Shown: piece by piece, positions 45,337 through 52,597 of the stretch
How positions within the stretch are numbered: position 1 is the first letter of the stretch
How the letters are laid out: each line of letters begins with the position of its first letter
Source of the DNA: Synechococcus sp. KORDI-49
GTDB lineage: Bacteria > Cyanobacteriota > Cyanobacteriia > PCC-6307 > Cyanobiaceae
Assembly: GCF_000737575.1 (NCBI RefSeq)
Contig: NZ_CP006270.1
Location: 65,163 to 129,162 of the forward strand
DNA: 64,000 nt
Direction: 5' to 3'
Program-made: the position numbers and the translations under genes
The notes under the pieces: model-generated
Database searches by the model: none
What the model saw: the letters and a program-made list of their open reading frames with translations, nothing else
What the model was told of the DNA's origin: nothing

Positions 45337-46653
45337 GTGAATCCCCCGGTCCCGCTGGCGAAGCTTCTCCCGGTGCCCAAGGACCTCACCGGCAGGCTCG
45401 CTCTGGCTGGCGGTGGACTGTTTCTGGGGCAGTGGTTTCTCGGTGATCTGCTGCACGTCCCCGGTGGTGGCCTCGGCGTGCTGCTCACCGGCGCCGGGGT
45501 CTGGTGGCTCAGCCGCGGGTCGACGCCTCCCCGCTTTCAGGAACCCGCCTCCCTTCAGGGCTGGATCGCCCGCTGCAGGGAGGTTCTGGATCAGTTCGAA
45601 ACGCTGGAGCCCGACGGTGGTGTCCGACGTCAGCAGCTCGATGCGGTGGTCCAGCGTTCGGGTCCGCAACGGCTGGCGCTGGTGTGCGTCGATCCGGCGA
45701 CCTGCCCGCAGCAGGGGGAGCTCGAACAGGCCCTGGCCGGTGCGGCCCCGCTGACGTTGTCCGTGGCGCGTCCCCTGGCCAGTGCGGAGGGGGCCAGAAC
45801 CTGGCCGACGGTGCTTCAAGAGCAGGAGCTGATCCTGTTCAGCCTTGCGGCACCGCTGCTGGCGGAGGACCTTCTCTGGATCCAGCAGTTGCCGGAGGAT
45901 CAGCCGACGTGGCTGCTGGTGCGGAGCACGGCCGGGGAGAGTGATCGGCACTGCAGCGAGTCCCTGTTGGCTCAGCTCCCCGCCCGCTGGGTGGATCGCG
46001 TGCTGGTCCAGCGGCCGGATGGCCTGTTGCGGGATGTCCTTCAGCCCCTGCGCCGTCAGCTGGGAGCACCGATCCGCAACCTTCAGGACACCCGTCAGCG
46101 CCTGCTGAGGGGCCTGCATCAGCAGTGGCAGGCTGACCTTGAGCAGGTGCGTCGCCGTCGCTTCCAGGCGCTGCAGCAGCGGACCCAGTGGATCGTGGCG
46201 GCTTCCGTGCTGGCATCCCCCCTGCCCAGCCTTGATCTGCTGGCGGTGGCGGTGGCCAACGGTCTGATGCTGCGTGAGATGGGCACGTTGTGGGGCACGG
46301 ATCTGCAGCCGGATGTGTTGCGGGAGGCTGCCGGTCAGCTCGCCCGAGCCGCCCTCGCTCAGGGGGTGGTGGAGTGGAGCAGCCAGATGCTGCTGGGGCT
46401 GGCGAAGCTGGATGGCGGCAGCTGGCTGGTGGCGGGCACGATGCAGGCGATCAGCGCTGCCTACCTCACCCGCGTCGTGGGGCGTTCCATGGCGGACTGG
46501 CTGGCGTTGAATGCAGGGGTGGATGCACTGGATCTGGAGCGGCTCAAGCGGGAGGCGCCGGTTCTGGTGGCGAAGGCTGCCGAACAGGAACGATTGGACT
46601 GGGGAGGATTCATGAAGCAATCCCAGCAGTGGCTACTTCACGCAACTTCATGA
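45337..46653 (+). CDS. DUF697 membrane protein with degenerate GTPase region
   Basis: A 438-residue protein with an N-terminal hydrophobic segment (GGLGVLLTGAGVWWLS). The central region resembles a GTPase fold but has no GxxxxGKS loop; LALVCVDPATCPQQGELEQA stands where it would lie. The C-terminal DUF697 region has helices such as LDLLAVAVANGLMLREMGTL and LVAGTMQAISAAYLTRVVG. Relatives are membrane-associated GTPases of unknown role. The start is GTG at 45337. It ends 143 bases before psbA. Confidence 0.75.
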   Translation: MNPPVPLAKLLPVPKDLTGRLALAGGGLFLGQWFLGDLLHVPGGGLGVLLTGAGVWWLSRGSTPPRFQEPASLQGWIARCREVLDQFETLEPDGGVRRQQLDAVVQRSGPQRLALVCVDPATCPQQGELEQALAGAAPLTLSVARPLASAEGARTWPTVLQEQELILFSLAAPLLAEDLLWIQQLPEDQPTWLLVRSTAGESDRHCSESLLAQLPARWVDRVLVQRPDGLLRDVLQPLRRQLGAPIRNLQDTRQRLLRGLHQQWQADLEQVRRRRFQALQQRTQWIVAASVLASPLPSLDLLAVAVANGLMLREMGTLWGTDLQPDVLREAAGQLARAALAQGVVEWSSQMLLGLAKLDGGSWLVAGTMQAISAAYLTRVVGRSMADWLALNAGVDALDLERLKREAPVLVAKAAEQERLDWGGFMKQSQQWLLHATS

Positions 46654-46678
46654 CGCCTTCATGAAGTGCTTCATGAAG
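46646..46678. repeat. TTCATGA palindrome array upstream of psbA
   Basis: Two perfect 10-bp palindromes CTTCATGAAG lie at 46657-46666 and 46669-46678, with a third, imperfect copy (ACTTCATGAC) at 46646-46655. Spacing is 11-12 bases, about one helical turn. The array runs from the last codons of the DUF697 gene up to the putative psbA -35 box, a typical place for a dimeric regulator. Confidence 0.7.
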
Positions 46679-46707
46679 TTGAATTGAGACCTGCGTCGGA
46701 ATATTTA
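46679..46707 (+). promoter_or_regulatory. Putative psbA promoter
   Basis: TTGAAT (46679-46684) and TATTTA (46702-46707) are separated by 17 bases, a good sigma-70 fit. They start directly after the palindrome array and imply a transcript start near 46714 and a leader of about 80 bases. Confidence 0.55.
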
Positions 46708-46746
46708 ATCGCCGTGTAATAAGTGCGGCACTCCATAGGCTTTTCA

Positions 46747-46773
46747 CAACCTTCCCTTCTTTCAGGGGGGTTG
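46747..46773 (+). promoter_or_regulatory. psbA leader stem-loop
   Basis: CAACCTTCC (46747-46755) can pair with GGGGGGTTG (46765-46773) through nine pairs including two G-U. The stem lies 22 bases before the psbA ATG, and there is no clear Shine-Dalgarno sequence after it. A role in translation or stability is inference. Confidence 0.5.
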
Positions 46774-46795
46774 TTTCCGTCTTCATTTCTCTCTC

Positions 46796-47872
46796 ATGTC
46801 CACCGCCATCCGCAGCGGACGCCAGAGCAACTGGGAAGCCTTCTGTCAGTGGGTGACCGACACCAACAACCGCGTTTACGTGGGTTGGTTCGGCGTGCTG
46901 ATGATTCCCTGTCTTCTGGCAGCCACCATCTGCTTCATCATCGCCTTCATCGCCGCTCCCCCGGTTGATATCGACGGCATCCGCGAGCCTGTCGCCGGCT
47001 CCTTCCTCTACGGCAACAACATCATCTCCGGTGCTGTTGTTCCCTCCTCCAACGCCATCGGCCTGCACTTCTATCCCATCTGGGAAGCTGCATCCCTCGA
47101 TGAGTGGCTGTACAACGGCGGCCCTTATCAGCTGGTTTGTTTCCACTTCCTGATCGGCATCTCCGCCTACATGGGTCGCCAGTGGGAACTCTCCTACCGC
47201 CTGGGCATGCGCCCCTGGATCTGCGTGGCCTACAGCGCTCCGCTGTCAGCTGCCTTCGCTGTGTTCCTGGTCTACCCCTTCGGTCAGGGCTCCTTCTCCG
47301 ACGGCATGCCCCTGGGCATCTCCGGCACCTTCAACTTCATGTTGGTGTTCCAGGCCGAGCACAACATCTTGATGCACCCCTTCCACATGCTGGGCGTCGC
47401 AGGTGTGTTCGGTGGATCCCTGTTCTCCGCCATGCACGGCTCCCTGGTGACCTCCTCCCTGGTGCGTGAAACCACCGAGACCGAGTCCCAGAACTACGGC
47501 TACAAGTTCGGCCAAGAGGAAGAGACCTACAACATCGTGGCTGCCCACGGTTACTTCGGTCGCCTGATCTTCCAATACGCCTCCTTCAACAACAGCCGTA
47601 GCCTTCACTTCTTCCTGGCTGCCTGGCCTGTTGTCGGCATCTGGTTCACGTCCATGGGCGTGTCAACCATGGCCTTCAACCTGAACGGCTTCAACTTCAA
47701 CCAGTCCATCCTTGATGGTCAGGGCCGCGTTGTGAACACCTGGGCCGACATGATCAACCGTGCCGGCCTCGGCATGGAAGTGATGCACGAGCGCAACGCT
47801 CACAACTTCCCCCTCGACCTGGCAACTGTTGAGTCCACTCCTGTGGCTCTGCAGGCACCTGCCATCGGTTGA
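46796..47872 (+). CDS. psbA: Photosystem II D1 protein, D1:1 (Q130) form
   Basis: A 358-residue D1 reaction-centre protein. It binds the photosystem II chlorophylls, QB and the manganese cluster. Five helices are intact and [29 protein letters not shown] are typical. The C-terminal extension after the processing Ala is present. At the position equivalent to residue 130 it has Gln (YMGRQWELS), the mark of the low-light D1:1 type, not the Glu of D1:2. Cys and Ser at other spots (GISAYMG) also fit D1:1. Confidence 0.97.
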   Translation: MSTAIRSGRQSNWEAFCQWVTDTNNRVYVGWFGVLMIPCLLAATICFIIAFIAAPPVDIDGIREPVAGSFLYGNNIISGAVVPSSNAIGLHFYPIWEAASLDEWLYNGGPYQLVCFHFLIGISAYMGRQWELSYRLGMRPWICVAYSAPLSAAFAVFLVYPFGQGSFSDGMPLGISGTFNFMLVFQAEHNILMHPFHMLGVAGVFGGSLFSAMHGSLVTSSLVRETTETESQNYGYKFGQEEETYNIVAAHGYFGRLIFQYASFNNSRSLHFFLAAWPVVGIWFTSMGVSTMAFNLNGFNFNQSILDGQGRVVNTWADMINRAGLGMEVMHERNAHNFPLDLATVESTPVALQAPAIG

Positions 47873-47932
47873 TCTGGAATCAACCTGTTCCTTCTGGAAC
47901 AGACCAAACGATTCAGATCAACTGAATCGGAA

Positions 47933-47961
47933 AGCCCTCACCGCAAGGTGGGGGCTTTTTG
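47933..47961 (+). terminator. Intrinsic terminator of psbA
   Basis: A stem AGCCCTCACC (47933-47942) with GGTGGGGGCT (47947-47956), a GCAA tetraloop and one internal mismatch, is followed by five T. It lies ~60 bases after the psbA stop. Confidence 0.9.
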
Positions 47962-48071
47962 TGTGCTGAAGCGCTTCTCCGTGGTCCTCGATCTGGTGAA
48001 GGCATTTCTGGTTCCCAGCTTCATCAGACAGATCAGAATCGGTTGCTGCCCCCTCCTCTGGTGTCCTTGAT

Positions 48072-48248
48072 TCAGGCGGCTTCGGGGCACCAGCCGATCT
48101 TCAGTTCCAGACGGGGCAGCCACTGATGGCAGCGGTGGTTGAGATGGTGGCCCTGAGGAATCGTGGAGGCGTGCAGCTCGCAGGCGGGGTGCGTGGTGCC
48201 GTCATCGTCTGTCTGATGCCGGAAGCACTGGCAGGTGATGCAGGTCAT
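48072..48248 (-). CDS. Small Cys/His-rich protein, 58 residues
   Basis: ATG 48248 starts MTCITCQCF, giving a CxxCxC cluster, followed by HPACELHAS, GHHLNHRC and a final GWCPEAA. Six Cys and five His in 58 residues suggest a metal-bound mini-domain, most likely zinc. I recall similar short proteins in marine picocyanobacteria but no function. The codon pattern and compact motif order support a real gene. Confidence 0.7.
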   Translation of the reverse strand: MTCITCQCFRHQTDDDGTTHPACELHASTIPQGHHLNHRCHQWLPRLELKIGWCPEAA

Positions 48249-48357
48249 CAGTGACCGGCTGGGTCGCAGAACAGACCTCTCCATGGGGGGCGCCATGCTC
48301 GACTCGAGTCAGTACATCTGTACTATACCGAGGCTGGTGCGGATGTCGAGCTGCTGT

Positions 48358-49026
48358 TCAGCCTGTGATCGGTTCGGCCATATCAGGGCCGACGAGTTCC
48401 GGATCGAACAGTGTGGCGACGGTGATGTCCTGATCTCCGAAGAGCTGGGTGGATTGCCCCGGCACGAAGCCGATGTCGGTCCACGAGCAGGTGCTGCACT
48501 GGATGTCGCTGGCGCCGTTGTATCCCGGGATGCCGCTGTCGGGTTTTGTGGTGAACTCCGGCAGCTGGCTGGTCGACGTGATCTCCGCTTCGCTGGAGAT
48601 CACGTCGTCGGGGAAGTCTTCCGGCCTGCAGTCGGCGAATGCATCACTCCAGAAACCTTTCTTCTTGTCGATGGCGCGTTGCTGGAGCCTTTCCAGCTTC
48701 TTGAGTCTGGATGGGCTGATGTCTTCAAGGCGAGCCAGGTTCACCTGTGCATAGCCTCGCTTGATCAATTTCTTGGCGATATCTCCCTGGAAGATGACGT
48801 CCGATGTCGCATTGCCCTGATCATCCAGATCCTTGAGGTTGAGTTCAACGTCTGAGCCCTTCGGCAGCAGGCCGGTGAGGATGTCGCGAAAGCGCTCATC
48901 GCAGTTCCCGTTGGCACTGATGGCCGACGTGATGCCGGCGATCTGCACCTTTACCTTTCCGATGGTCTTGTCTTTGATGACGAATGTGTCACCGCTGATA
49001 ACTCGTCTGACGGTGAATGTGTCCAT
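48358..49026 (-). CDS. Staphylococcal-nuclease-like (SNase fold) protein, degenerate
   Basis: A 222-residue protein whose first ~130 residues follow the thermonuclease fold: TVRRVISGDTFVIKDK, VKVQIAGITSA, LIKRGYAQVNLA and KKKGFWSDAF. The catalytic Arg and Glu expected in the VxLxGIDxPE-type strand are missing, so nuclease activity is doubtful. The last ~80 residues are acidic with CSTCSW. Base composition looks more A+T rich than neighbours. Horizontal origin is possible. Confidence 0.75.
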   Translation of the reverse strand: MDTFTVRRVISGDTFVIKDKTIGKVKVQIAGITSAISANGNCDERFRDILTGLLPKGSDVELNLKDLDDQGNATSDVIFQGDIAKKLIKRGYAQVNLARLEDISPSRLKKLERLQQRAIDKKKGFWSDAFADCRPEDFPDDVISSEAEITSTSQLPEFTTKPDSGIPGYNGASDIQCSTCSWTDIGFVPGQSTQLFGDQDITVATLFDPELVGPDMAEPITG

Positions 49027-49159
49027 GCTTATTGATGATTAATCGGAAGTGATGTCATCTCTTCGCTGACTGTAAGCGATCAATTCTTGCCCTGACCCGC
49101 AGTTGAGTCGCAGCTGTGTAAGTCAGGAGACTTCAGGATGGGGGTCGGAGAATCGACCG

Positions 49160-49357
49160 ATGACCGACCAGCCCCCCACGCTTCAGTTCGATCTGGATAT
49201 CGCGGCCATTCGCCTGCTTCACCGCTCGGTGGATTTCTATCTGCAGAAATGGCCTGGCGGACCGGATCCCGTGGAGCAGCAGGATCTGCAGCGTCTGCGG
49301 ACCCTGTTGTATGCCGCATTGCTGGAGTTCTCCCTGGATCAGGAGGGTGAGCGCTGA
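49160..49357 (+). CDS. Hypothetical protein, 65 residues
   Basis: A small soluble helical protein from ATG 49160 (FDLDIAAIRLLHRSVDFYLQ, QDLQRLRTLLYAALLEFSLD). No family is recognised. The amphipathic pattern supports coding. It is divergent from the SNase-like gene. Confidence 0.7.
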   Translation: MTDQPPTLQFDLDIAAIRLLHRSVDFYLQKWPGGPDPVEQQDLQRLRTLLYAALLEFSLDQEGER

Positions 49358-49447
49358 TCGGCGGCATGCCGTTTCTCAAGGCTTGTGACTGGCGGATGCT
49401 CTCCTGTCGCCGGAGGGCTTACAACGGTTTCAAGGCGCTGGGTTGTG

Positions 49448-49621
49448 ATGGTGAACGAACAGGACGGCCCCGGAACGAGCAGGACCTGGGATGCCGTGGA
49501 TGCCTGGTTTGAGTGCATCACCCGCTGTCCTGTGGATGGCGACGATGACTGCATCAGCAGCTGCATGCGCCACCATCTGGGGGATGAGCAGGAGCTGTGG
49601 CGCAGCAGTCTCTGCCTGTGA
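49448..49621 (+). CDS. Small Cys-containing protein, 57 residues
   Basis: From ATG 49448. The segment WFECITRCPVDGDDDCISSC gives a C-x3-C-x7-C-x3-C pattern, suitable for a helical hairpin with two disulfides. A final Cys lies at the C terminus. Function unknown. It overlaps the next gene by 25 bases. Confidence 0.6.
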   Translation: MVNEQDGPGTSRTWDAVDAWFECITRCPVDGDDDCISSCMRHHLGDEQELWRSSLCL

Positions 49622-49782
49622 TCGTCGGACTGCTGCTGGTGGTGCTGGTGGTGCTGGTCTCCCTTCTGGGCTGGCGCTGGAATCAGCTGGAGGTGGCCCA
49701 GACCAGCCGTGCCGGTCGCCGCATGGTGAAACGGATGCGCGGCAGGTCCGGCCGGCGTCGGTTGCATCAGCGGGCGCTCTGA
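49597..49782 (+). CDS. Small single-helix membrane protein, 61 residues
   Basis: A GTG start at 49597 gives one transmembrane segment (PVIVGLLLVVLVVLVSLLGW) then a strongly basic tail (MVKRMRGRSGRRRLHQR). It overlaps the upstream gene by 25 bases and the convergent DUF924 remnant by 16 bases. No family is recognised. Confidence 0.6.
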   Translation: MAQQSLPVIVGLLLVVLVVLVSLLGWRWNQLEVAQTSRAGRRMVKRMRGRSGRRRLHQRAL

Positions 49783-50335
49783 GCTGATCTCTTCTGTTGA
49801 AGATGCTGCAGCTCAGCGGGCGTTGAGCTGCGCTTCAGGGCGCTGTTTCGGTGCGGGAAGCGCCCGAAGCGTCGGATGATCTCCCTGTGCCGCAAGGCTA
49901 CGGCGTGGGTGCGTGGATCGGTCCATCGTTCGAACAGGCTCAGCGCCTGGGTCTGCACGGCGAGGTCCTCGCTGTGAAGCCTGGCATCAACCAGAACTGA
50001 CGCCGGGCACGCTGCTCTTCCTGTTGAAGCCAGCCATGGCTTTCGGCCAGCAGGCTGAGTTGCAGAGCCTGGCTGTCTCCGGCATAGGCCGCCGCCTTGC
50101 CGCGCCAGATGTGCCTTGGGAACTGATCGAGCAGCAGCACGAGGGCCAGGGCTGTCTGTGGTTCCTGATGCCAGTCCTGGCAGTCTCCGTCGATCGCCTG
50201 CTGCACCGCGGCACCGAACCGGCTGCGGATGACGCTGTCCATCCCAGGATCTGCTTGAAACCACTGGATCGGACGGCACTCCTGAAACCAGAAGTTCAGG
50301 ATCACGTCGGCCTGAGCCGGGGAGCCGGAGGCCAA
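49767..50335 (-). pseudogene. DUF924 family protein, interrupted by a frameshift
   Basis: Two overlapping frames together spell one DUF924 protein. The first (TTG 50335 to about 49985) has ILNFWFQECRPIQWF, LLLDQFPRHIWRG and RARRQFWLMP. The second, shifted by one base, continues with LHSEDLAVQTQALSLFERW, RHREIIRRFGRFPHRN and the STPAELQHL end. A one-base deletion near 49982-49986 explains it. If real, the read-through product is a 131-residue truncation; a sequencing error is also possible. Confidence 0.8.
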
Positions 50336-50342
50336 TCCGAGC

Positions 50343-50525
50343 TCAGGCGGAGGGCAGCCGGCACCCCAGCTGAATGCTGCCCTCGTCCATCAGTCGCCCG
50401 AGCCGCTGGGCCACCGCCTCCTCCGTGCGGTTGAAGTCATCCTGATGACACGTCACCCAGGCCACCTCCCCCTTGGTGATCACGCCGGAGGCCATGGCTT
50501 CCAGGAACAGTTCGCCGAGGCTCAT
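50343..50525 (-). CDS. Small protein, 60 residues, paralogue of the gene at 56530
   Basis: From ATG 50525 (MSLGELFLEAMASGVIT). It aligns without gaps to the plus-strand gene at 56530, sharing MSL, VIT, a DDF-x-RTE core and RL near the end. The 60 residues are predicted helical, with no catalytic motif. Function unknown. It lies seven bases from the DUF924 remnant on the same strand. Confidence 0.72.
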   Translation of the reverse strand: MSLGELFLEAMASGVITKGEVAWVTCHQDDFNRTEEAVAQRLGRLMDEGSIQLGCRLPSA

Positions 50526-50592
50526 CAACCTGTTGCAGGTGCATGCAGGTTCGACATGGCGGTGCCTGATTGCAGCGTCTGCTCACCTTTCT

Positions 50593-51276
50593 TCATGCCA
50601 GGGGCCAGTAGCCCCAGGCCAGTTTCCTGGAACAGACAATTCCGAAGAATTCCGTTCGGTAGGCATCAATGATTTCCCTGTAATCCTCGCGTCTGAAAAT
50701 CATCAGACTTTCCAGGTTGTTGCGTGCTCCCCAGGAGCAGTTGTAGGTGCCAACGATCAGGCTCAGTTCCCCGTTCTGGTTGTGACGGAAGGGACGACCG
50801 CGACCGATGAAGAATTTGTGGTGCATCAGCCCCAGATCGCTTCCCGACTGCTTGCTGCCCTTCACGAGGATGATCCCGGGAAGCCGCTTGTCCTGCCGAT
50901 GGTCATCGCTGTGAATGCGATCCAGCAGCTGGTCGAACTCCGGAAAGGTGGCCTGGCCGGTGAGGGTGAAATAAAGCTTGCCGATATTCAGTTCGCCGCC
51001 TCCACGGCTGCGTTCCGAGTGTCTGGACTGCCGGCTCGTCTGTTTCAGGCAGTCCTCGATCGCCTGGGTGTAGGAGACGCCGGGTGGTTCCGGCAGCTGG
51101 TCATGGCGGCAGGAAATGCGTGGATACCACTTCTCCACGACGTCGCGCCACTTGGCCTCCTGGCCATGGAGGGCCCGAGGCTCCTCTCGCATCCAGTCGG
51201 TGACAGGCACGGTCACCATGCAGTTGCGTTGCTTGTCGGCCAGGGCCCTGAGGATGTCGTCATCCCAGAGATGCAT
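50593..51276 (-). CDS. PLD-like protein with a single HKD-type motif
   Basis: A 227-residue protein. The region LMHHKFFIGRG, followed by LIVGTYNCSWGARNNLESLM, is a phospholipase-D-superfamily active-site half. The first half motif expected in two-domain members is not seen. The frame stays open upstream for another ~110 bases without a normal start, so a longer ancestor may have lost its N terminus. The substrate could be lipid or nucleic acid. Confidence 0.65.
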   Translation of the reverse strand: MHLWDDDILRALADKQRNCMVTVPVTDWMREEPRALHGQEAKWRDVVEKWYPRISCRHDQLPEPPGVSYTQAIEDCLKQTSRQSRHSERSRGGGELNIGKLYFTLTGQATFPEFDQLLDRIHSDDHRQDKRLPGIILVKGSKQSGSDLGLMHHKFFIGRGRPFRHNQNGELSLIVGTYNCSWGARNNLESLMIFRREDYREIIDAYRTEFFGIVCSRKLAWGYWPLA

Positions 51277-51384
51277 CTGGCAGCCGTAGATCAGCTGCTG
51301 TTGAGAGTTCTGATCTATCTCCCCTGCTGGTTGATCGGACGCTGGCTTTCGCGCTGATGCTGCACTGTTGGTCTCTGTTTCTCA

Positions 51385-51921
51385 TCAGGCTTCAGTCGTC
51401 GCGTCATCTGTTCCCTGATTGAGCGCTGTTCCCTCGAGGGCCTGGCGGATCTGATCCTGCAGGCCCCCGCGGCTGGGATCCAGTGGATGCAGGGCTGCAA
51501 AGCCTTCCGACAGCGTCGGAGAGGCCTGCGGGTCTGAAAGTGTGGCGGCGAACCGACGGATCACCTCCTCCGGCACCAGGCGGGTGCGGCGTCGATTCCA
51601 GACCAGACAGATGCTGAGCGGCGTCTGCATCCACCAGCCCACCCAGTGCACCTCGGCAGGCAGGCCGGATGCGTGGATCAACCGCCGCCTCCAGCGGCGG
51701 CGGGCGTGGGTGGCATCGATCAAAACGGGTCGCCCGGCTTCGACGGACTCCTGGATCCTGCTGTGCAGCACGCGTTCAAGGACGGGCCAGGGACCCTGAA
51801 TCGCCGCATCTCCCCACAGCTCCTCACGCAGCACATCCGTTGACAGAACCAGGGCCTGCAGCTGTGCTGCCAGCTCTTGAGCGGTGGTGGATTTGCCGCT
51901 GGCCGGAGGACCGATCAGCAT
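51385..51921 (-). CDS. P-loop ATPase/kinase (AAA_33 / zeta-toxin-like)
   Basis: A 178-residue protein with a Walker A loop GPPASGKST at residues 4-12, LSTDVLREELWGD near residue 37 and VLIDATHARRRWRRRL with the Walker-B-like Asp. These motifs define small kinases that phosphorylate RNA ends, sugars or cell-wall precursors. No antitoxin is beside it, so a toxin role is unsupported. The ATG start is at 51921; a 54-residue gene lies just upstream. Confidence 0.75.
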   Translation of the reverse strand: MLIGPPASGKSTTAQELAAQLQALVLSTDVLREELWGDAAIQGPWPVLERVLHSRIQESVEAGRPVLIDATHARRRWRRRLIHASGLPAEVHWVGWWMQTPLSICLVWNRRRTRLVPEEVIRRFAATLSDPQASPTLSEGFAALHPLDPSRGGLQDQIRQALEGTALNQGTDDATTEA

Positions 51922-51938
51922 GTGGCAGTGCAGGGGTT

Positions 51939-52103
51939 TCAGTCCGGAAGAAGGTCGGATGAAAGAACAGCTGCGAGGTAGGCAGCCATTTCGGATTCCG
52001 GTTTCAGATTGAAGCGTTCAGCAGCCTGTTCATTGAGCCACTGCTCGGCTTCAGCATCGCGATCGTCGATCCATGCGATGACTTTGTCGAGTTCGTGGTC
52101 CAT
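51939..52103 (-). CDS. Small acidic protein, 54 residues
   Basis: ATG 52103 gives MDHELDKVIAWIDDRDAEAE, then QWLNEQAAERFNLKPESEMA and a short hydrophobic end. The composition is coherent, acidic and helical. It ends 17 bases before the P-loop kinase gene on the same strand, so the two probably share a message. No family is recognised. Confidence 0.65.
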   Translation of the reverse strand: MDHELDKVIAWIDDRDAEAEQWLNEQAAERFNLKPESEMAAYLAAVLSSDLLPD

Positions 52104-52159
52104 CAGAACTGGCGGAATTAAATCATCATGCCTTGATTTTTACTTTGATGCGGTCACTG

Positions 52160-52594
52160 TCAAGACACGAATCGTTTGTAGATCCAGCGCACGAATGGCC
52201 CCAGAACAGGGACAGGGCCGAAGGTCGGACCCACGAAATCGAAGTAGTCCCTGTGATTGGTGATGCGTCCATCGCTCCCGAAAACGAGCCTTGTTGCACC
52301 CGGGTAGATGAATTCGATCCCTTTGATCTTCAGGCCCATGCGCCATTCCACGAAAGCCACTTCACCGTTGAGAGCCACGCTCTCTGTTTCCAGGAACACA
52401 TCGTCACACCGCTTCATCAGGCCGTCCTGGGCGCGGATGTATGCATCGACACCTTTTTGTTCCTGAGTTGGGTCGATAAACAGAACGTCTTCGGCGTAGA
52501 CCGCTTTCCATTGCTCCGGGGTGGGGCCGGGAGTTCCGTAAGGCTTGCTGAACAGTCGACGCAGGTCGTCACTGTTGAGGGGAGGCGTCAGCAT
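52160..52594 (-). CDS. NTF2-like (SnoaL-type) protein
   Basis: A 144-residue cone-shaped-barrel protein. AVYAEDVLFIDPTQEQKGVD carries the typical Asp-Pro, followed by AFVEWRMGLKI and ITNHRDYFDFVG. NTF2-like proteins bind or isomerise small hydrophobic ligands. The ATG start is three bases after the DUF481 stop, so these are co-transcribed. Confidence 0.78.
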   Translation of the reverse strand: MLTPPLNSDDLRRLFSKPYGTPGPTPEQWKAVYAEDVLFIDPTQEQKGVDAYIRAQDGLMKRCDDVFLETESVALNGEVAFVEWRMGLKIKGIEFIYPGATRLVFGSDGRITNHRDYFDFVGPTFGPVPVLGPFVRWIYKRFVS

Positions 52595-52597
52595 GAT

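Noticed and set aside
45112-46620. 502-residue minus-strand open frame
   Set aside because: It is antisense to the DUF697 gene and runs into the cation efflux gene. No domain or signal is visible.
49767-50279. Separate 170-residue gene on the minus strand
   Set aside because: Only its C-terminal part matches a protein family, and that part completes the DUF924 gene in the adjacent frame. It was merged into one frameshifted gene.
51385-51921. Zeta-type toxin of a toxin-antitoxin pair
   Set aside because: The P-loop and Asp motifs also fit many housekeeping kinases, and no epsilon-like antitoxin is adjacent.
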